A DNA stretch of 64,000 bases from Billgrantia lactosivorans (GTDB lineage: Bacteria > Pseudomonadota > Gammaproteobacteria > Pseudomonadales > Halomonadaceae). The stretch spans positions 1 to 64,000 of the forward strand of contig NZ_QHGY01000013.1 in assembly GCF_003254665.1 (NCBI RefSeq), read 5' to 3'. The position numbers were made by a program, and so were the translations under genes. Numbering within the stretch: the first letter of the stretch is position 1; every line of letters starts with the position of its first letter. Shown here piece by piece: positions 6,703-19,684 of the stretch. Under the pieces are notes generated by a model, which did no database searches, was not told the origin of the DNA, and saw only the letters and a list, made by a program, of their open reading frames with translations.

Positions 6703-8460
6703 TCACTTCAGCGAATAGTAACGCTCGATGGCGCCGCGGGTGATGATACCCGAAATTCGCTTGTGCTTCGGACGTCTACCGTACTCCACGTAGAGGGCGT
6801 CGACAGCCTGGTCGTTGAGCCGCTCGAAGGCCTCCGACAGGGTTGCCTGCAGGTGGATCGGCGCCATCTCCAGGCGCAGCCCCGGTACCTCGAGCAGGTC
6901 GATCAGCGCCTCATCGGTGGTGATCTCCTCCAGCTCCTGCTCATCGATCAGGGCGCGGGCCAGGTCCGCCGCCTTCAGTGCCAGGGTCGGCTTGTCGCCG
7001 CTGGAACGCAGTATCAGTATCCAGGCCGGCTTGGCATCGAGCAGGGCGCGGGCCTGGTCGCGGGTCACCATGCGTGGCGTGGTCACGAAGCTGCGCTCCA
7101 TCACCGCCGGCACCGAGACCCGCGAGAGCGCCTGCATCAGGGGTTGCTGCAGCGGGTGCAGGCCATGGCGGGTCACGCTGATGAAGAAGCCGTCGCAGCG
7201 GCACAGCTGGCGCGCCGTCAGCCCCGACACCACCACCGCCAGCATTCCCGGGAGGATGATGTTGGGGTTGTGGGTCAGCTCCAGCAGCGCCATCAGCGCC
7301 GCCAGCGGCGCCTGCAACACCGCCCCCATCATCGCCGCCATGCCGAGCATGGCGTAGAAACCGGGTTCGACGCCAAGCTGGGGAAACAGCCACGCCCCGG
7401 CCAGATCGGCCAGCGCGCCGGCCGCCGCCCCGACCACCAGCACCGGGCCGATGATGCCGATGGGAATGCCGCTGGCCACGGTGATGGCCGTCAGCAGCAG
7501 CTTGGCCACCACCAGCGCCAGCAGCACGTCGACGCTCAGGCTCCCCGCCAGCGAGGCGTCCAGGCTGTCGTAGCCGATGCCCTGCACGTCGGGGTACCAC
7601 CACGCCACCGCCGCCGTGGCCAGGGCCACCAGCGCCAGGCGCAGCACCACCGGCAGGCCGCTGATGCGCTCGCTGCGCGCCACGTGGATGAACAGCCCCG
7701 CCAGCAGCCCGATGAACAGCGCCGTGACCACGATCCACGGCAGGTTCATCAGGGAGCCCAGGCTGACGCTGGGAACCTGGATGGCAGGCTCCGAACCGTA
7801 CACCAGCATGGCGATCAGGGCGCCCATGGTGGAAGCCAGGATGACCGGCATGAAGCCGGCGATGGTGTACTCCATCATCACCACCTCCATGGCGAAGATG
7901 ACGCCAGCGATCGGCGTATTGAACGAGGCCGAGATGCCCGCCGCCGTGCCGCAGGCCACCAGTACCCGCAGGCTGTTGTGCGGCAGCCGCAGCCGCTGGC
8001 CCAGGCCACTGGCCGCGGCCGCCCCGAGGTGGATCGCCGGCCCCTCGCGGCCGGCGGAAAGCCCCCCCAGCACCGTGGTCACCCCGACCCACCACTGGTT
8101 GATCCAGTTGCGCAGCGGAAAGCGGCCCTGGTGGTAGGTGAGGCGTTCGATGACGTGGCCGACACCGAGCTTGCGCGCCGCCGCCGGCTGGCGCCACAGG
8201 AAGATCCCGATCACTGCCACGGCGACCAGCGGCAGGCTGGCGCGCATTGCCGGCGACAGCCCCTCGAAGGCCTCGTGGTCGCCTCCCGGCATGAACAGCA
8301 GGCCCCCCAGGCCGAGCAGCAGCCGGAACCCGACCATCACGGCGCCGGTCACCACTCCCGAGACGACCCCCAGCACGCAGAGCTGCGGCAGCGCGTCGAC
8401 GCTGGCCAGCTTGCGGCGAAAGCCTTCCAGGCTGAGGGTGGGAAACGAGAGGCGCGCCAC
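6703..8460 (-). CDS. ClC-family chloride channel/transporter with CBS domains
   Basis: The product has 585 residues from a GTG start (8460) preceded by AGGAA. Residues about 20-430 form the ClC membrane domain. The gating-glutamate motif GREGPAIHLGAA is intact, the third signature is GIPIGIIGPVLVVGAAAG, and numerous hydrophobic helices are visible. The first selectivity motif, usually GSGIP, reads as LGVGHVIERL, a variant seen in some bacterial subfamilies. The C-terminal 120 residues carry two CBS-like segments: one near FVTTPRMVTRDQARALL, one ending the protein with ISGIITRGAIERYY. The glutamate favours a proton-chloride exchanger over a passive channel, but the changed selectivity motif leaves ion choice open. 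It is divergent from argC, with a 141-base gap, and lies upstream of hemJ on the same strand. Confidence 0.9.
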   Translation of the reverse strand: MARLSFPTLSLEGFRRKLASVDALPQLCVLGVVSGVVTGAVMVGFRLLLGLGGLLFMPGGDHEAFEGLSPAMRASLPLVAVAVIGIFLWRQPAAARKLGVGHVIERLTYHQGRFPLRNWINQWWVGVTTVLGGLSAGREGPAIHLGAAAASGLGQRLRLPHNSLRVLVACGTAAGISASFNTPIAGVIFAMEVVMMEYTIAGFMPVILASTMGALIAMLVYGSEPAIQVPSVSLGSLMNLPWIVVTALFIGLLAGLFIHVARSERISGLPVVLRLALVALATAAVAWWYPDVQGIGYDSLDASLAGSLSVDVLLALVVAKLLLTAITVASGIPIGIIGPVLVVGAAAGALADLAGAWLFPQLGVEPGFYAMLGMAAMMGAVLQAPLAALMALLELTHNPNIILPGMLAVVVSGLTARQLCRCDGFFISVTRHGLHPLQQPLMQALSRVSVPAVMERSFVTTPRMVTRDQARALLDAKPAWILILRSSGDKPTLALKAADLARALIDEQELEEITTDEALIDLLEVPGLRLEMAPIHLQATLSEAFERLNDQAVDALYVEYGRRPKHKRISGIITRGAIERYYSLK

Positions 8461-8601
8461 GGCGTGATTCCTGTGCTGTCGGTTCCTTGATGCATGGTCA
8501 AGGCGGTTGAGTCGCCGCCCCCTCTCTTGTGTATCATATCCGGACAGGGCGGTCCCGTTGACGGCCGCTCCCCGCCAGGCAAACTTCGAAGGAGTCGCGT
8601 T

Positions 8602-9636
8602 GTGATCAAGGTCGGAATCGTCGGCGGCACCGGTTACACCGGCGTCGAGCTGCTCAGGCTGCTGGCCCAGCACCCCGAGGTCGAGGTCGAGGCGATCACC
8701 TCGCGCTCCGAGGCCGGCGTGCGCGTGTGCGACATGTACCCCAACCTGCGCGGCCACTATGACGCGCTGGCCTTCAGCGAGCCCGACCCGCGCCGGCTCG
8801 GCGCCTGCGACGCGGTGTTCTTCGCCACGCCCCACGGCGTCGCCCATGCCCTGGCCGGCGAGCTGCTCGCCCAGGGCACCCGCGTGATCGACCTCTCCGC
8901 CGACTTCCGCCTGCGCGACGCCCAGGTGTGGGCCGAGTGGTACGGCCAGCCCCACGGCGCGCCGGAGCTGCTCGACGAAGCCGTCTATGGCCTGCCCGAG
9001 ATGCACCGTGCACACATTCGCCAGGCCCGCCTGGTCGCCGTGCCGGGCTGCTACCCCACCGCGGTCCAGCTGGGGCTGCTGCCGCTGCTCGAGGCCGGGC
9101 TGATCGACCCCGGCCATCTCGTCGCCGACTGCAAGTCCGGCGTCACCGGTGCCGGCCGCGGCGCCAAGGTGCCGTCGCTGCTGGCCGAGGCCAGCGAGTC
9201 GATGAAGGCCTACGGCGCCTCGGGTCATCGCCACCTGCCGGAGATCCGCCAGGGCCTGGGCGATGCCGCCGGGGGGCCGGTGGGGCTGACCTTCGTGCCC
9301 CACCTGACGCCGATGATCCGCGGCATCCACGCTACCCTCTACGGTCGCCTGCAGGGCGATCCGGGCGATCTCCAGGCGCTTTTCGAGCGGCGCTTCGCCG
9401 ACGAGCCGTTCGTCGACGTGATGCCCGCCGGCAGCCATCCCGAGACGCGCAGCGTCAAGGGCGCCAATGTCTGCCGCCTGGCGGTGCATCGCCCCGCGGG
9501 CGGCGATACCGTGGTGGTGCTGTCGGTGATCGACAACCTGGTCAAGGGCGCTTCGGGCCAGGCGGTGCAGAACCTCAACCTGATGTTCGGCTTCGCCGAA
9601 AACGCCGGCCTGGCTGCCCCCGCCCTGATGCCCTGA
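8602..9636 (+). CDS. argC: N-acetyl-gamma-glutamyl-phosphate reductase (ArgC)
   Basis: NADPH-dependent reduction of N-acetylglutamyl phosphate to the semialdehyde, third step of arginine synthesis; cytosolic. From GTG 8602 (GAAGGAG upstream) the product is 344 residues, the usual length. The N-terminal nucleotide-binding motif is [16 protein letters not shown]. The catalytic Cys is in [18 protein letters not shown], with the following conserved [12 protein letters not shown] and [21 protein letters not shown] and [17 protein letters not shown] complete the dimerisation domain. It stands alone, not with other arg genes, and is followed by erpA with its own promoter. Confidence 0.96.
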   Translation: MIKVGIVGGTGYTGVELLRLLAQHPEVEVEAITSRSEAGVRVCDMYPNLRGHYDALAFSEPDPRRLGACDAVFFATPHGVAHALAGELLAQGTRVIDLSADFRLRDAQVWAEWYGQPHGAPELLDEAVYGLPEMHRAHIRQARLVAVPGCYPTAVQLGLLPLLEAGLIDPGHLVADCKSGVTGAGRGAKVPSLLAEASESMKAYGASGHRHLPEIRQGLGDAAGGPVGLTFVPHLTPMIRGIHATLYGRLQGDPGDLQALFERRFADEPFVDVMPAGSHPETRSVKGANVCRLAVHRPAGGDTVVVLSVIDNLVKGASGQAVQNLNLMFGFAENAGLAAPALMP

Positions 9637-9675
9637 CACCCTTGGCCTTGAGGGAAAAGGAACCTCACCCCGGTA

Positions 9676-9713
9676 ATAGTTGACCGTTTTACTGGGGATT
9701 GGGGATAATCCCC
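9676..9713 (+). promoter_or_regulatory. erpA promoter with IscR type-1-like site and palindrome on the -10
   Basis: A sigma70 promoter TTGACC (9680-9685), 18-base spacer, GATAAT (9704-9709) sits 34 bases before the erpA start. The DNA from 9676 to 9700 (ATAGTTGACC, then GTTTTACTGGGGATT) agrees with about 20 of 25 positions of the IscR type-1 consensus as I remember it, including ATAG at the left and the TTGACC core that also serves as -35. A separate perfect palindrome GGGGAT-A-ATCCCC (9701-9713) covers the -10. erpA is a known IscR target in E. coli, so Fe-S-dependent repression fits. Confidence 0.55.
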
Positions 9714-9742
9714 CGTTACCCATTCATTCAGGGAGGACCCCG

Positions 9743-10099
9743 ATGAGCGGCGCAGAATCCTTCGTGCCCACTCCCATGATGCTCTCCGAGGCCGCCAGGA
9801 AGCGGCTGCAGGCGCTGCTCAAGGAGGAGGAGGGCAAATCCGACCTCAAGCTTCGCGTCTACGTGACGGGGGGCGGCTGCTCGGGTTTCCAGTACGGCTT
9901 CGACTTTGCCGACGCGGTCGGCGAGGACGACACTGTCATCGAGTTCGGCGAGGTGGCCCTGGTCGTCGACGAGCTCTCCTACCAGTACCTCGTGGGCTCC
10001 ACCGTCGACTACGAGGAGGGGCTGGCGGGTGCCCGCTTCCTGGTCCAGAACCCCAACGCCACGACCACCTGCGGCTGCGGCGCCTCCTTCATGGTGTGA
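9743..10099 (+). CDS. erpA: Iron-sulfur cluster insertion protein ErpA
   Basis: A-type carrier that receives Fe-S clusters and hands them to apoproteins, including enzymes of isoprenoid synthesis. The product has 118 residues from ATG 9743 (GGGAGGA upstream). The three ligand cysteines are present: Cys in [13 protein letters not shown] and the C-terminal pair in TTCGCGASF. The HesB/IscA beta fold includes [17 protein letters not shown], typical of ErpA rather than IscA. The N-terminal [18 protein letters not shown] is also typical. It is a single-gene unit with its own promoter and a candidate IscR site. Confidence 0.95.
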   Translation: MSGAESFVPTPMMLSEAARKRLQALLKEEEGKSDLKLRVYVTGGGCSGFQYGFDFADAVGEDDTVIEFGEVALVVDELSYQYLVGSTVDYEEGLAGARFLVQNPNATTTCGCGASFMV

Positions 10100-10212
10100 T
10101 TTTCCTACAAACCCCGTCACGACAGCACAGATTCCGTTCGACTTGACGCTTCCCCGTGGACTCGCCATGGTTTAAAGGCGCAACGCCACAACAATTCACC
10201 ATGGGGAAACGT

Positions 10213-10977
10213 ATGAAACGACACGTGAAGACGGCCACCCAGGTCACGGGACTTGCCCTTACCCTCGGCCTCGTCGGCTCGGCCGTCGCCAACGAGACGC
10301 TCGACGTGGTCACCGACCCGAGCTTTGTTCCCTTCGAGATGATGGATCAGGAAAGCGGCGAAATGGTCGGTTTCGACATGGACATCATCGCCGCGGTCGC
10401 CGAACGTGCCGGGTTCGACTACGAACTCGAGACGATGGATTTCAATGGCATCATTCCCGCCGTGCAGACCGGCAACGTCGATGTCGCCATCGCCGGCATC
10501 ACCATCACCGAGGAACGCGCCGAGATCGTCGATTTCTCGGACCCCTACTACGACAGCGGCCTGAAGATCCTGGTGCGCGCCGACGAGGAGGGCATCGAGG
10601 AGATCGAGGATCTCGAAGGCAAGACCGTCGCCACCAAGGTCGGCTCCACCAGCTACGACTACCTGCAGGAGAACCTCGGCGACAACGCCGAGATCACGCC
10701 TTACCCCGGCAGCAGCGACATGTACATGGCTCTGCTCGGCGGCAGTGCCGATGCCGTGTTCTACGATGCTCCCAATGTCAGCTACTTCGCCCAGACCCGC
10801 GGCGAAGGCCGGGCCAAGGTGGTCGGCCCGCTCTACGAGGGCCAGCAGTACGGTATCGTCTTCGTCAAGGGCAGCGAATGGGTCGAACCCACCAACGAGG
10901 CACTGGCCGAGATGCGTGAGGACGGCACCTACGACGAAATCCACGAGAAGTGGTTCGGCAGCGACAGCGACGAGTGA
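10213..10977 (+). CDS. Polar amino acid ABC transporter, periplasmic binding protein
   Basis: The product has 254 residues. A signal peptide (1 to about 26, [10 protein letters not shown] then an Ala/Leu/Gly core ending SAVA) precedes a SBP_bac_3 domain: [70 protein letters not shown], then [16 protein letters not shown]. This is the GlnH/HisJ/ArgT cluster of binding proteins for glutamine, lysine, arginine, histidine or similar. The start at 10213 is chosen because GGGGAA lies at good spacing. The ATG at 10201 would add four residues. The mature chain is very acidic and ends DSDE, as expected for a halophile's periplasm. The permease and ATPase genes follow on the same strand. The exact amino acid cannot be told. 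Confidence 0.93.
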   Translation: MKRHVKTATQVTGLALTLGLVGSAVANETLDVVTDPSFVPFEMMDQESGEMVGFDMDIIAAVAERAGFDYELETMDFNGIIPAVQTGNVDVAIAGITITEERAEIVDFSDPYYDSGLKILVRADEEGIEEIEDLEGKTVATKVGSTSYDYLQENLGDNAEITPYPGSSDMYMALLGGSADAVFYDAPNVSYFAQTRGEGRAKVVGPLYEGQQYGIVFVKGSEWVEPTNEALAEMREDGTYDEIHEKWFGSDSDE

Positions 10978-11083
10978 CTGCCCAGCGCTCCTGAGGCGGG
11001 GTCGGGTCGAGGACTCGACCCCGCTGCGTTGCCATCTGCCCGCGCCTGCCTGCCCCGAGGCGCGTCCTGACCGGAGAACCCAC

Positions 11084-11755
11084 GTGGACGTCACCTTCCA
11101 ATTCGACTGGGAGGCTGCCTTCGCCTCCATCCCCTTCCTGCTGAAGGGGATCCCCTATACCCTGCTGATCTCCTTCGGCGGGCTGGCCATCGGTTTCTTG
11201 ATCGGCATCCTCTTCGGCCTGCTGCGCATCAGCCCCATCGTCTGGCTGCGGGTGCCGGCGATCGCCTACATCGAGATCTTCCGCGGCACCCCGGTGCTGG
11301 TCCAGGTACTGTTCATCTTCTACGGCCTGCCGCAGATCCTCGGCGGGCCCATCAATGCCCTGGTGGCGGGTATCGCCGCCATCGCGGTCAACTCCGGCGC
11401 CTATATCTCGGAGATCGTGCGCGGCGGCGTACAGTCGATCGAGCGCGGCCAGCGCGAGGCCAGCCTCTCGCTGGGGCTGTCGCGCACGCAGGCCTTTCGC
11501 TACGTCATCTGGCCCCAGGCCTTGCGTCGCATGATCCCGCCGCTCGGCAACCAGGGCATCATCAGCATCAAGGACACCTCGCTGTTCTCGGTGATCGGCG
11601 TCGGCGAGCTGGTGCGCCAAGGCCAGGTCTACATCGCCACCACCTTCAACGCCCTGGAAGTCTACCTGATGGTCGCTTTCCTCTACCTGGTGATCACCCT
11701 GAGCCTGTCATTCGCACTGCGCCTGCTCGAGCGCAAGGGCCTGGTCGGACAATAA
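11084..11755 (+). CDS. Polar amino acid ABC transporter, permease
   Basis: The product has 223 residues from a GTG start (11084) after CCGGAGAA. It is an inner-membrane permease of the HisM/GlnP family: an N-terminal periplasmic stretch, then helices from about residue 18 ([21 protein letters not shown]), [21 protein letters not shown], and the EAA loop with the coupling motif [33 protein letters not shown]. It ends at a helix plus LLERKGLV. Only one permease gene is present, so it probably forms a homodimer. It lies 106 bases after the binding-protein gene and 10 bases before the ATPase gene, a standard three-gene uptake operon. Confidence 0.95.
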   Translation: MDVTFQFDWEAAFASIPFLLKGIPYTLLISFGGLAIGFLIGILFGLLRISPIVWLRVPAIAYIEIFRGTPVLVQVLFIFYGLPQILGGPINALVAGIAAIAVNSGAYISEIVRGGVQSIERGQREASLSLGLSRTQAFRYVIWPQALRRMIPPLGNQGIISIKDTSLFSVIGVGELVRQGQVYIATTFNALEVYLMVAFLYLVITLSLSFALRLLERKGLVGQ

Positions 11756-11765
11756 GGAGCGCGAC

Positions 11766-12539
<774 letters not shown>

Positions 12540-12562
12540 CCCCCTTCCCTTTCTCGGTCGAC

Positions 12563-12592
12563 GCCCTGGCGGGACTCCCCCAGGGCTTTTTT
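12563..12592 (+). terminator. Rho-independent terminator of amino acid ABC operon
   Basis: Seven-base stem GCCCTGG / CCAGGGC with a ten-base loop, followed directly by six T. Placed 24 bases after the ATPase stop codon. Confidence 0.85.
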
Positions 12593-12597
12593 CTGCC

Positions 12598-12996
12598 TGT
12601 GGATAACATTATCCGCCAGCGCCCCCATTCCGGGCCACAGACCGCATGGTTGGGGCATGCGCCAGCTTTACGGGGGATTGTTCACAGCCACGGTGACAAG
12701 CGGGGTAGCCGGCGGTGGAAAAACGGTGTAGCGTTCGCTCTGTGGAAAAGCCCCCGTTTCATCCACAGGCTCGACACCGGCCGCCCTCAGCTCGTCACCC
12801 TCTTCTCACCACGAAAGTCAACAATTCAACTTGTTGATAAATATCACATCTTTCCGCTTACCCACAGAATTTGTCCACACCAATAGTCACTACCACAACA
12901 GAACTTCTCTCTTAAATCATTCTGTTTTGATTAGTGAGGGTACCGGGCAGACACGCTGGCGAACCCGATGTGGAAAACCCCTGACGCTTACCCACA
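12598..12996. other. oriC: Candidate chromosomal origin of replication (oriC) upstream of mnmG
   Basis: This gene-free, AT-richer stretch holds a cluster of DnaA-box-like nonamers. One is perfect: TGTGGATAA at 12598. One-mismatch copies are TGTGGAAAA (12741), TCATCCACA (12759), TGTTGATAA (12832), TTACCCACA (12858), TTGTCCACA (12871), TGTGGAAAA (12969) and TTACCCACA (12988). Two AT-rich runs (about 12815-12855 and 12900-12935) could be the unwinding element. oriC lies beside mnmG (gidA) in E. coli and related bacteria, and parA-parB follow here. dnaA itself is not in the window. A GC-skew plot was not possible. Confidence 0.68.
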
Positions 12997-13009
12997 GGCG
13001 GTTTATACT
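12981..13009 (+). promoter_or_regulatory. Probable mnmG promoter, overlapping a DnaA-like box
   Basis: CTGACG (-35), 17-base spacer, TATACT (-10), 59 bases before the mnmG start. The spacer contains TTACCCACA (12988-12996), so DnaA bound at the candidate origin could affect mnmG transcription, as known for gidA at E. coli oriC. Confidence 0.55.
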
Positions 13010-13068
13010 GGCAGGCTTGTTTTTCGCCCCTTTGCCAATTTCCACGCGCAAGCGCAACGAGGTGCACA

Positions 13069-14960
<1,892 letters not shown>

Positions 14961-14964
<4 letters not shown>

Positions 14965-15626
14965 GCGATGCCATCACGCCCCAGGTGGAGGCTCGGCTCG
15001 ACGCGGGGGCCGCCGCGCTGGGCGTCGTCATCGATGCCGGGCAACGCGAGCGGCTGCTGCGTCTGGTCGGGTTGTTGCACAAGTGGAATCGCGCCTATAA
15101 CCTCACCGCGATACGCTCACCGGAAGAGATGGTGGCCAGGCACCTGCTCGACAGCGCGGCGGTACTGCCGTTCGTCGGCGCCGCACCGCTGCTCGACGTG
15201 GGCTCGGGGCCGGGCCTGCCGGGGCTGGTGCTGGCGATCCTCGAGCCTGCGCTTGCGGTCACGCTGCTCGACAGCAACGGCAAGAAGGTGCGCTTCCAGC
15301 GTCAGGCGGTCATGGAGCTCGGGCTCGCCAACGTCACGCCCGTGCAGGCGCGGGTCGAGGCCTTCGAGCCGCCGCCGGGCGGCTATGCCCAGGTGATCTC
15401 GCGGGCCTTCGCCAGCCTGGCCGATTTCGTTCGGCTGACCGACCACCTGCTGGCGGAAGGCGGGCACTGGCTGGCCATGAAGGGGCCGGCCGCCGACGAG
15501 GAACTGACCGCCCTGGGGGTCGGCCTGACCATACGCGAGCGGCATGCGCTTGCCGTGCCGTTCACCACGGGGGCGCGTCAGCTGTTGATCGTCGAGCGAA
15601 CCGATTCCAACCCAGGCCGCCTGTGA
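14961..15626 (+). CDS. rsmG: 16S rRNA (guanine527-N7)-methyltransferase RsmG (GidB)
   Basis: SAM-dependent methyltransferase for G527 of 16S rRNA; its loss in other bacteria gives low-level streptomycin resistance. The product has 221 residues. Motifs: [14 protein letters not shown] near residue 40, [15 protein letters not shown]-binding [32 protein letters not shown] and [14 protein letters not shown]. The ATG overlaps the mnmG stop as ATGA, so the two are translationally coupled, the usual gidA-gidB arrangement. parA follows after 28 bases. Confidence 0.95.
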
Positions 15627-15654
15627 GCGAGCCTTCGACGCAAGGAAGTCGCCC

Positions 15655-16425
15655 GTGACCCAAATCATCGCCTTGACCAACCAGAAGGGCGGCGTGGGCA
15701 AGACCACCACCGCCGTCAACCTGGCCGCCAGCTTGGCCGCCCTGGATCGCCGCGTGCTGCTGGTCGATCTCGACCCCCAGGGGCATGCCACCATGGGCAG
15801 CGGCATCGACAAGCACGCGCTCGAAGGCAGCGTGCTCGACCTGCTGCTGGGCGAGAAGAGCGCGCCCGAGGTGATGCTCGACTGTCCCACCGCCGGCTAC
15901 TCGCTGCTACCGGGCAACGGCGACCTCACCGCCGCCGAGGTGGAGTTGCTGGATCGGGCCGAAGGTCGCGAGCGCAGCCTGACCGAGGCGCTGGGCAGCG
16001 TTGCCGGCGAGTACGACGTGGTGCTGATCGACTGCCCGCCCTCGCTCAACATGCTCACCGTCAACGCCCTGACCGCCGCCAACGGCGTGCTGATACCGTT
16101 GCAGTGCGAGTTCTACGCTCTCGAGGGGCTCTCGGCCCTGCTCGACACCGTCGAGCAGATCAAGGACAGCGTGAACCCCGACCTGGCGATCTATGGCATC
16201 CTGCGCACCATGTTCGACGGTCGCAACAGCCTGACCCGTGACGTCAGCAAGCAGCTGCGCGACTACTTCGGCGAGGCGCTGCTCAAGACCACCATCCCGC
16301 GCAACGTGCGGGTGGCGGAGGCGCCCAGCCACGGCCTGCCGGTGACCAAGTATGCGCGCTTCTCGCGCGGCAGCCAGGCGCACCGGGTATTGGCCAAGGA
16401 ACTGATTCGTCGCCTGTCGCTGTAG
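15655..16425 (+). CDS. parA: Chromosome partitioning ATPase ParA (Soj)
   Basis: Deviant-Walker ATPase that binds DNA non-specifically and moves ParB-parS complexes during chromosome segregation. The product has 256 residues from GTG 15655 (AAGGAAG upstream). Motif IALTNQKGGVGKTTTAVNLAASL holds the deviant Walker A with its signature lysine. Others: VDLDPQGHATMGSG, YDVVLIDCPPSLNMLTVNAL (Walker B region) and IPLQCEFYALEGLSALL. The short N-terminus, without a helix-turn-helix, marks the chromosomal Soj type and not plasmid ParA. parB follows 53 bases downstream. Confidence 0.95.
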   Translation: MTQIIALTNQKGGVGKTTTAVNLAASLAALDRRVLLVDLDPQGHATMGSGIDKHALEGSVLDLLLGEKSAPEVMLDCPTAGYSLLPGNGDLTAAEVELLDRAEGRERSLTEALGSVAGEYDVVLIDCPPSLNMLTVNALTAANGVLIPLQCEFYALEGLSALLDTVEQIKDSVNPDLAIYGILRTMFDGRNSLTRDVSKQLRDYFGEALLKTTIPRNVRVAEAPSHGLPVTKYARFSRGSQAHRVLAKELIRRLSL

Positions 16426-16478
16426 CGCGGTGGGTGTAACCTCCGGTCGTGACCGATTTTCGTGATGAGGGAATGCTG

Positions 16479-17405
16479 ATGACGCGTAAACGCGCCCTGG
16501 GCCGAGGCCTGGATGCCCTGATCGGTGCCGGCGCCCGTCGCCGCGAGAATCTCGAGCTGCCCGAGGTCGAAGCTCGCCTCGACGAGAACGAGACGAGTGC
16601 GCCGGCCGAAGGAGCCGCTCCTGCCGCCGAGGAGCGCCTCGAGCGCCTGCCGCTGGTACAGCTCTCGCGCGGCAAGTACCAGCCGCGCCGCGACATCCAG
16701 CCCGAGGCACTGGAGGAGCTGGCCGACTCGATCCGCGCCCAGGGCGTGATGCAGCCCATCGTGGTGCGCCCGATCGGCGAGGCGCGCTACGAGATCATCG
16801 CCGGCGAGCGGCGCTGGCGCGCCGCCCAGCTGGCCGAGCTCGACACCATCCCGGCGGTGATCCGCGAGGTCAGTGACGAAGTGGCGCTGGCGCTGGCGCT
16901 GATCGAGAACATCCAGCGCGAGAACCTCAACCCGGTCGAGGAGGCGATGGCCCTCAAGCGCCTGCTCGACGAGTTCGAGCTCACCCAGCAGCAGGTGGCG
17001 GATGCGGTGGGCAAGTCGCGTGCCCAGGTCGCCAACCTGCTGCGCCTGCTGGCGCTGGACCCGGAGGTGCAGACCCTGCTCGAGCGCGGCGATCTCGACA
17101 TGGGCCACGCCCGCGCCCTGCTCGCCCTCTCCGGGGCCAAGCAGCGTCGCGCGGCGCACGAAGTGGTCAACAAGGATCTCACGGTGCGCGATACCGAGGC
17201 GCTGGTGAAGCGCCTCGCCCAGGGCGAGGTGAAGAAGGCCGAGACCGCTTCCGAGAGCCCCGACGTGGCGCGCCTGGAGACCCGGCTCGGTGAGCTGCTG
17301 GGCGCCCCGGTGAGGATACAGCACGGCCGGGGGGGCAAGGGGCGGGTGACGATACGCTACTCCAGCCTGGACGAGCTCGACGGCATCCTCGAGCACATCC
17401 GCTGA
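16479..17405 (+). CDS. parB: Chromosome partitioning protein ParB (Spo0J), CTPase/DNA-binding
   Basis: The product has 308 residues from ATG 16479. GAGGGA six bases upstream favours this start over ATG 16473 and GTG 16449. The sequence opens with RALGRGLDALIGAG, typical of chromosomal ParB. The CTP-binding N-domain shows YQPRRDIQPEALEELADSI and the ENIQRENLNPVEEA box, preceded by GERRWRAAQLAEL. The helix-turn-helix is in LTQQQVADAVGKSRAQVANLLRL. A dimerisation domain ends the protein after a Glu/Lys-rich linker. It follows parA in an operon. No parS palindrome was noticed in the window by eye, so the sites probably lie elsewhere near the origin. Confidence 0.95.
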   Translation: MTRKRALGRGLDALIGAGARRRENLELPEVEARLDENETSAPAEGAAPAAEERLERLPLVQLSRGKYQPRRDIQPEALEELADSIRAQGVMQPIVVRPIGEARYEIIAGERRWRAAQLAELDTIPAVIREVSDEVALALALIENIQRENLNPVEEAMALKRLLDEFELTQQQVADAVGKSRAQVANLLRLLALDPEVQTLLERGDLDMGHARALLALSGAKQRRAAHEVVNKDLTVRDTEALVKRLAQGEVKKAETASESPDVARLETRLGELLGAPVRIQHGRGGKGRVTIRYSSLDELDGILEHIR

Positions 17406-17484
17406 CGCCGCAAACGGTGTCGACAATCATTGCTTCTTTGGTAGCAAACCTGCACCATTCGTGGGCGAAAAGCGCCGAGTCTGG

Positions 17485-17513
17485 TTGAACCGGCCAAGGC
17501 GCTTCCCTATAAT
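17485..17513 (+). promoter_or_regulatory. Sigma70 promoter of the ATP synthase operon
   Basis: TTGAAC (17485-17490), exact 17-base spacer, perfect TATAAT (17508-17513). It lies 80 bases before atpI in the 187-base gap after parB, so the atp operon does not depend on parB read-through. Confidence 0.8.
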
Positions 17514-17592
17514 CCGCCGTTGTTTGCCTGGGCGACCGGCCAGGTTCAGATGGCCCTCATGCCCTGTTCTGGCGGGGCCGGACTGTCGACAG

Positions 17593-18835
<1,243 letters not shown>

Positions 18836-18892
18836 AACGAGCAACTTGCAGTTCCCAACCCTCAACCCCTTGAAAGTCAACTTGAAAACTAG

Positions 18893-19129
<237 letters not shown>

Positions 19130-19202
19130 CGCCGCTGCCGAGCGCTGAAGCGCTCGGTTTGCTCGTTTCCGGTCGCCACGAACCCGTCAGAGGTACATAC
19201 CC

Positions 19203-19673
19203 GTGAATATCAACATGACGCTTATCGGACAAACGATCGCCTTCGCGATTTTTGTCTGGTTCTGTATCAAGTATGTGTGGCCGCCGATCAGCACCGCGCT
19301 TCACGAGCGCCAGAAGCGAATCGCCGAAGGTCTCGATGCGGCCAGCCGGGCGTCACGTGACCTCGAGCTCGCCCAGGAGCAGGCGTCCCAGACGCTGCGC
19401 GAGAGCAAGGAGCAGGCTTCGCAGATTCTCGAGCAGGCCAACAAGCGTTCGGCGCAGATGGTCGAGGAAGCCCGTGTGCAGGCGCGTGCCGAAGGCGAGC
19501 GCATCATCGCCAGCGCACGTGCCGAGATCGATCAGGAAATCCAGCGGGCCAAGGACGAGCTGCGGGCCCAGGTCTCCAGCCTCGCCGTGGTCGGTGCCGA
19601 GCGCGTCCTGGAAGCCTCCGTCGACGAGAAGGCGCATCGCAAGCTGCTCGACAAGCTTGCTGCCGAACTGTGA
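19203..19673 (+). CDS. atpF: ATP synthase Fo subunit b
   Basis: The product has 156 residues from GTG 19203, giving [20 protein letters not shown] like E. coli AtpF; ATG 19215 is a weaker alternative. One N-terminal membrane helix (about 6-26, ending KYVWPPI) is followed by a long Glu/Arg/Ala/Gln coiled coil that forms the peripheral stalk and reaches F1 through the delta subunit. Length equals that of the E. coli protein. Confidence 0.96.
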   Translation: MNINMTLIGQTIAFAIFVWFCIKYVWPPISTALHERQKRIAEGLDAASRASRDLELAQEQASQTLRESKEQASQILEQANKRSAQMVEEARVQARAEGERIIASARAEIDQEIQRAKDELRAQVSSLAVVGAERVLEASVDEKAHRKLLDKLAAEL

Positions 19674-19684
19674 GGAGGTGATCC

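Noticed and set aside
15655..17405. parS palindrome near parAB
   Set aside because: I looked for the 16-base TGTTTCACGTGAAACA-type site and found only partial CACGTG matches, for example near 10222; none was good enough.
17418..17591. Two GTCGAC-centred palindromes before atpI
   Set aside because: Six-base core palindromes of this kind are expected in GC-rich DNA and are not conserved in spacing to the promoter.
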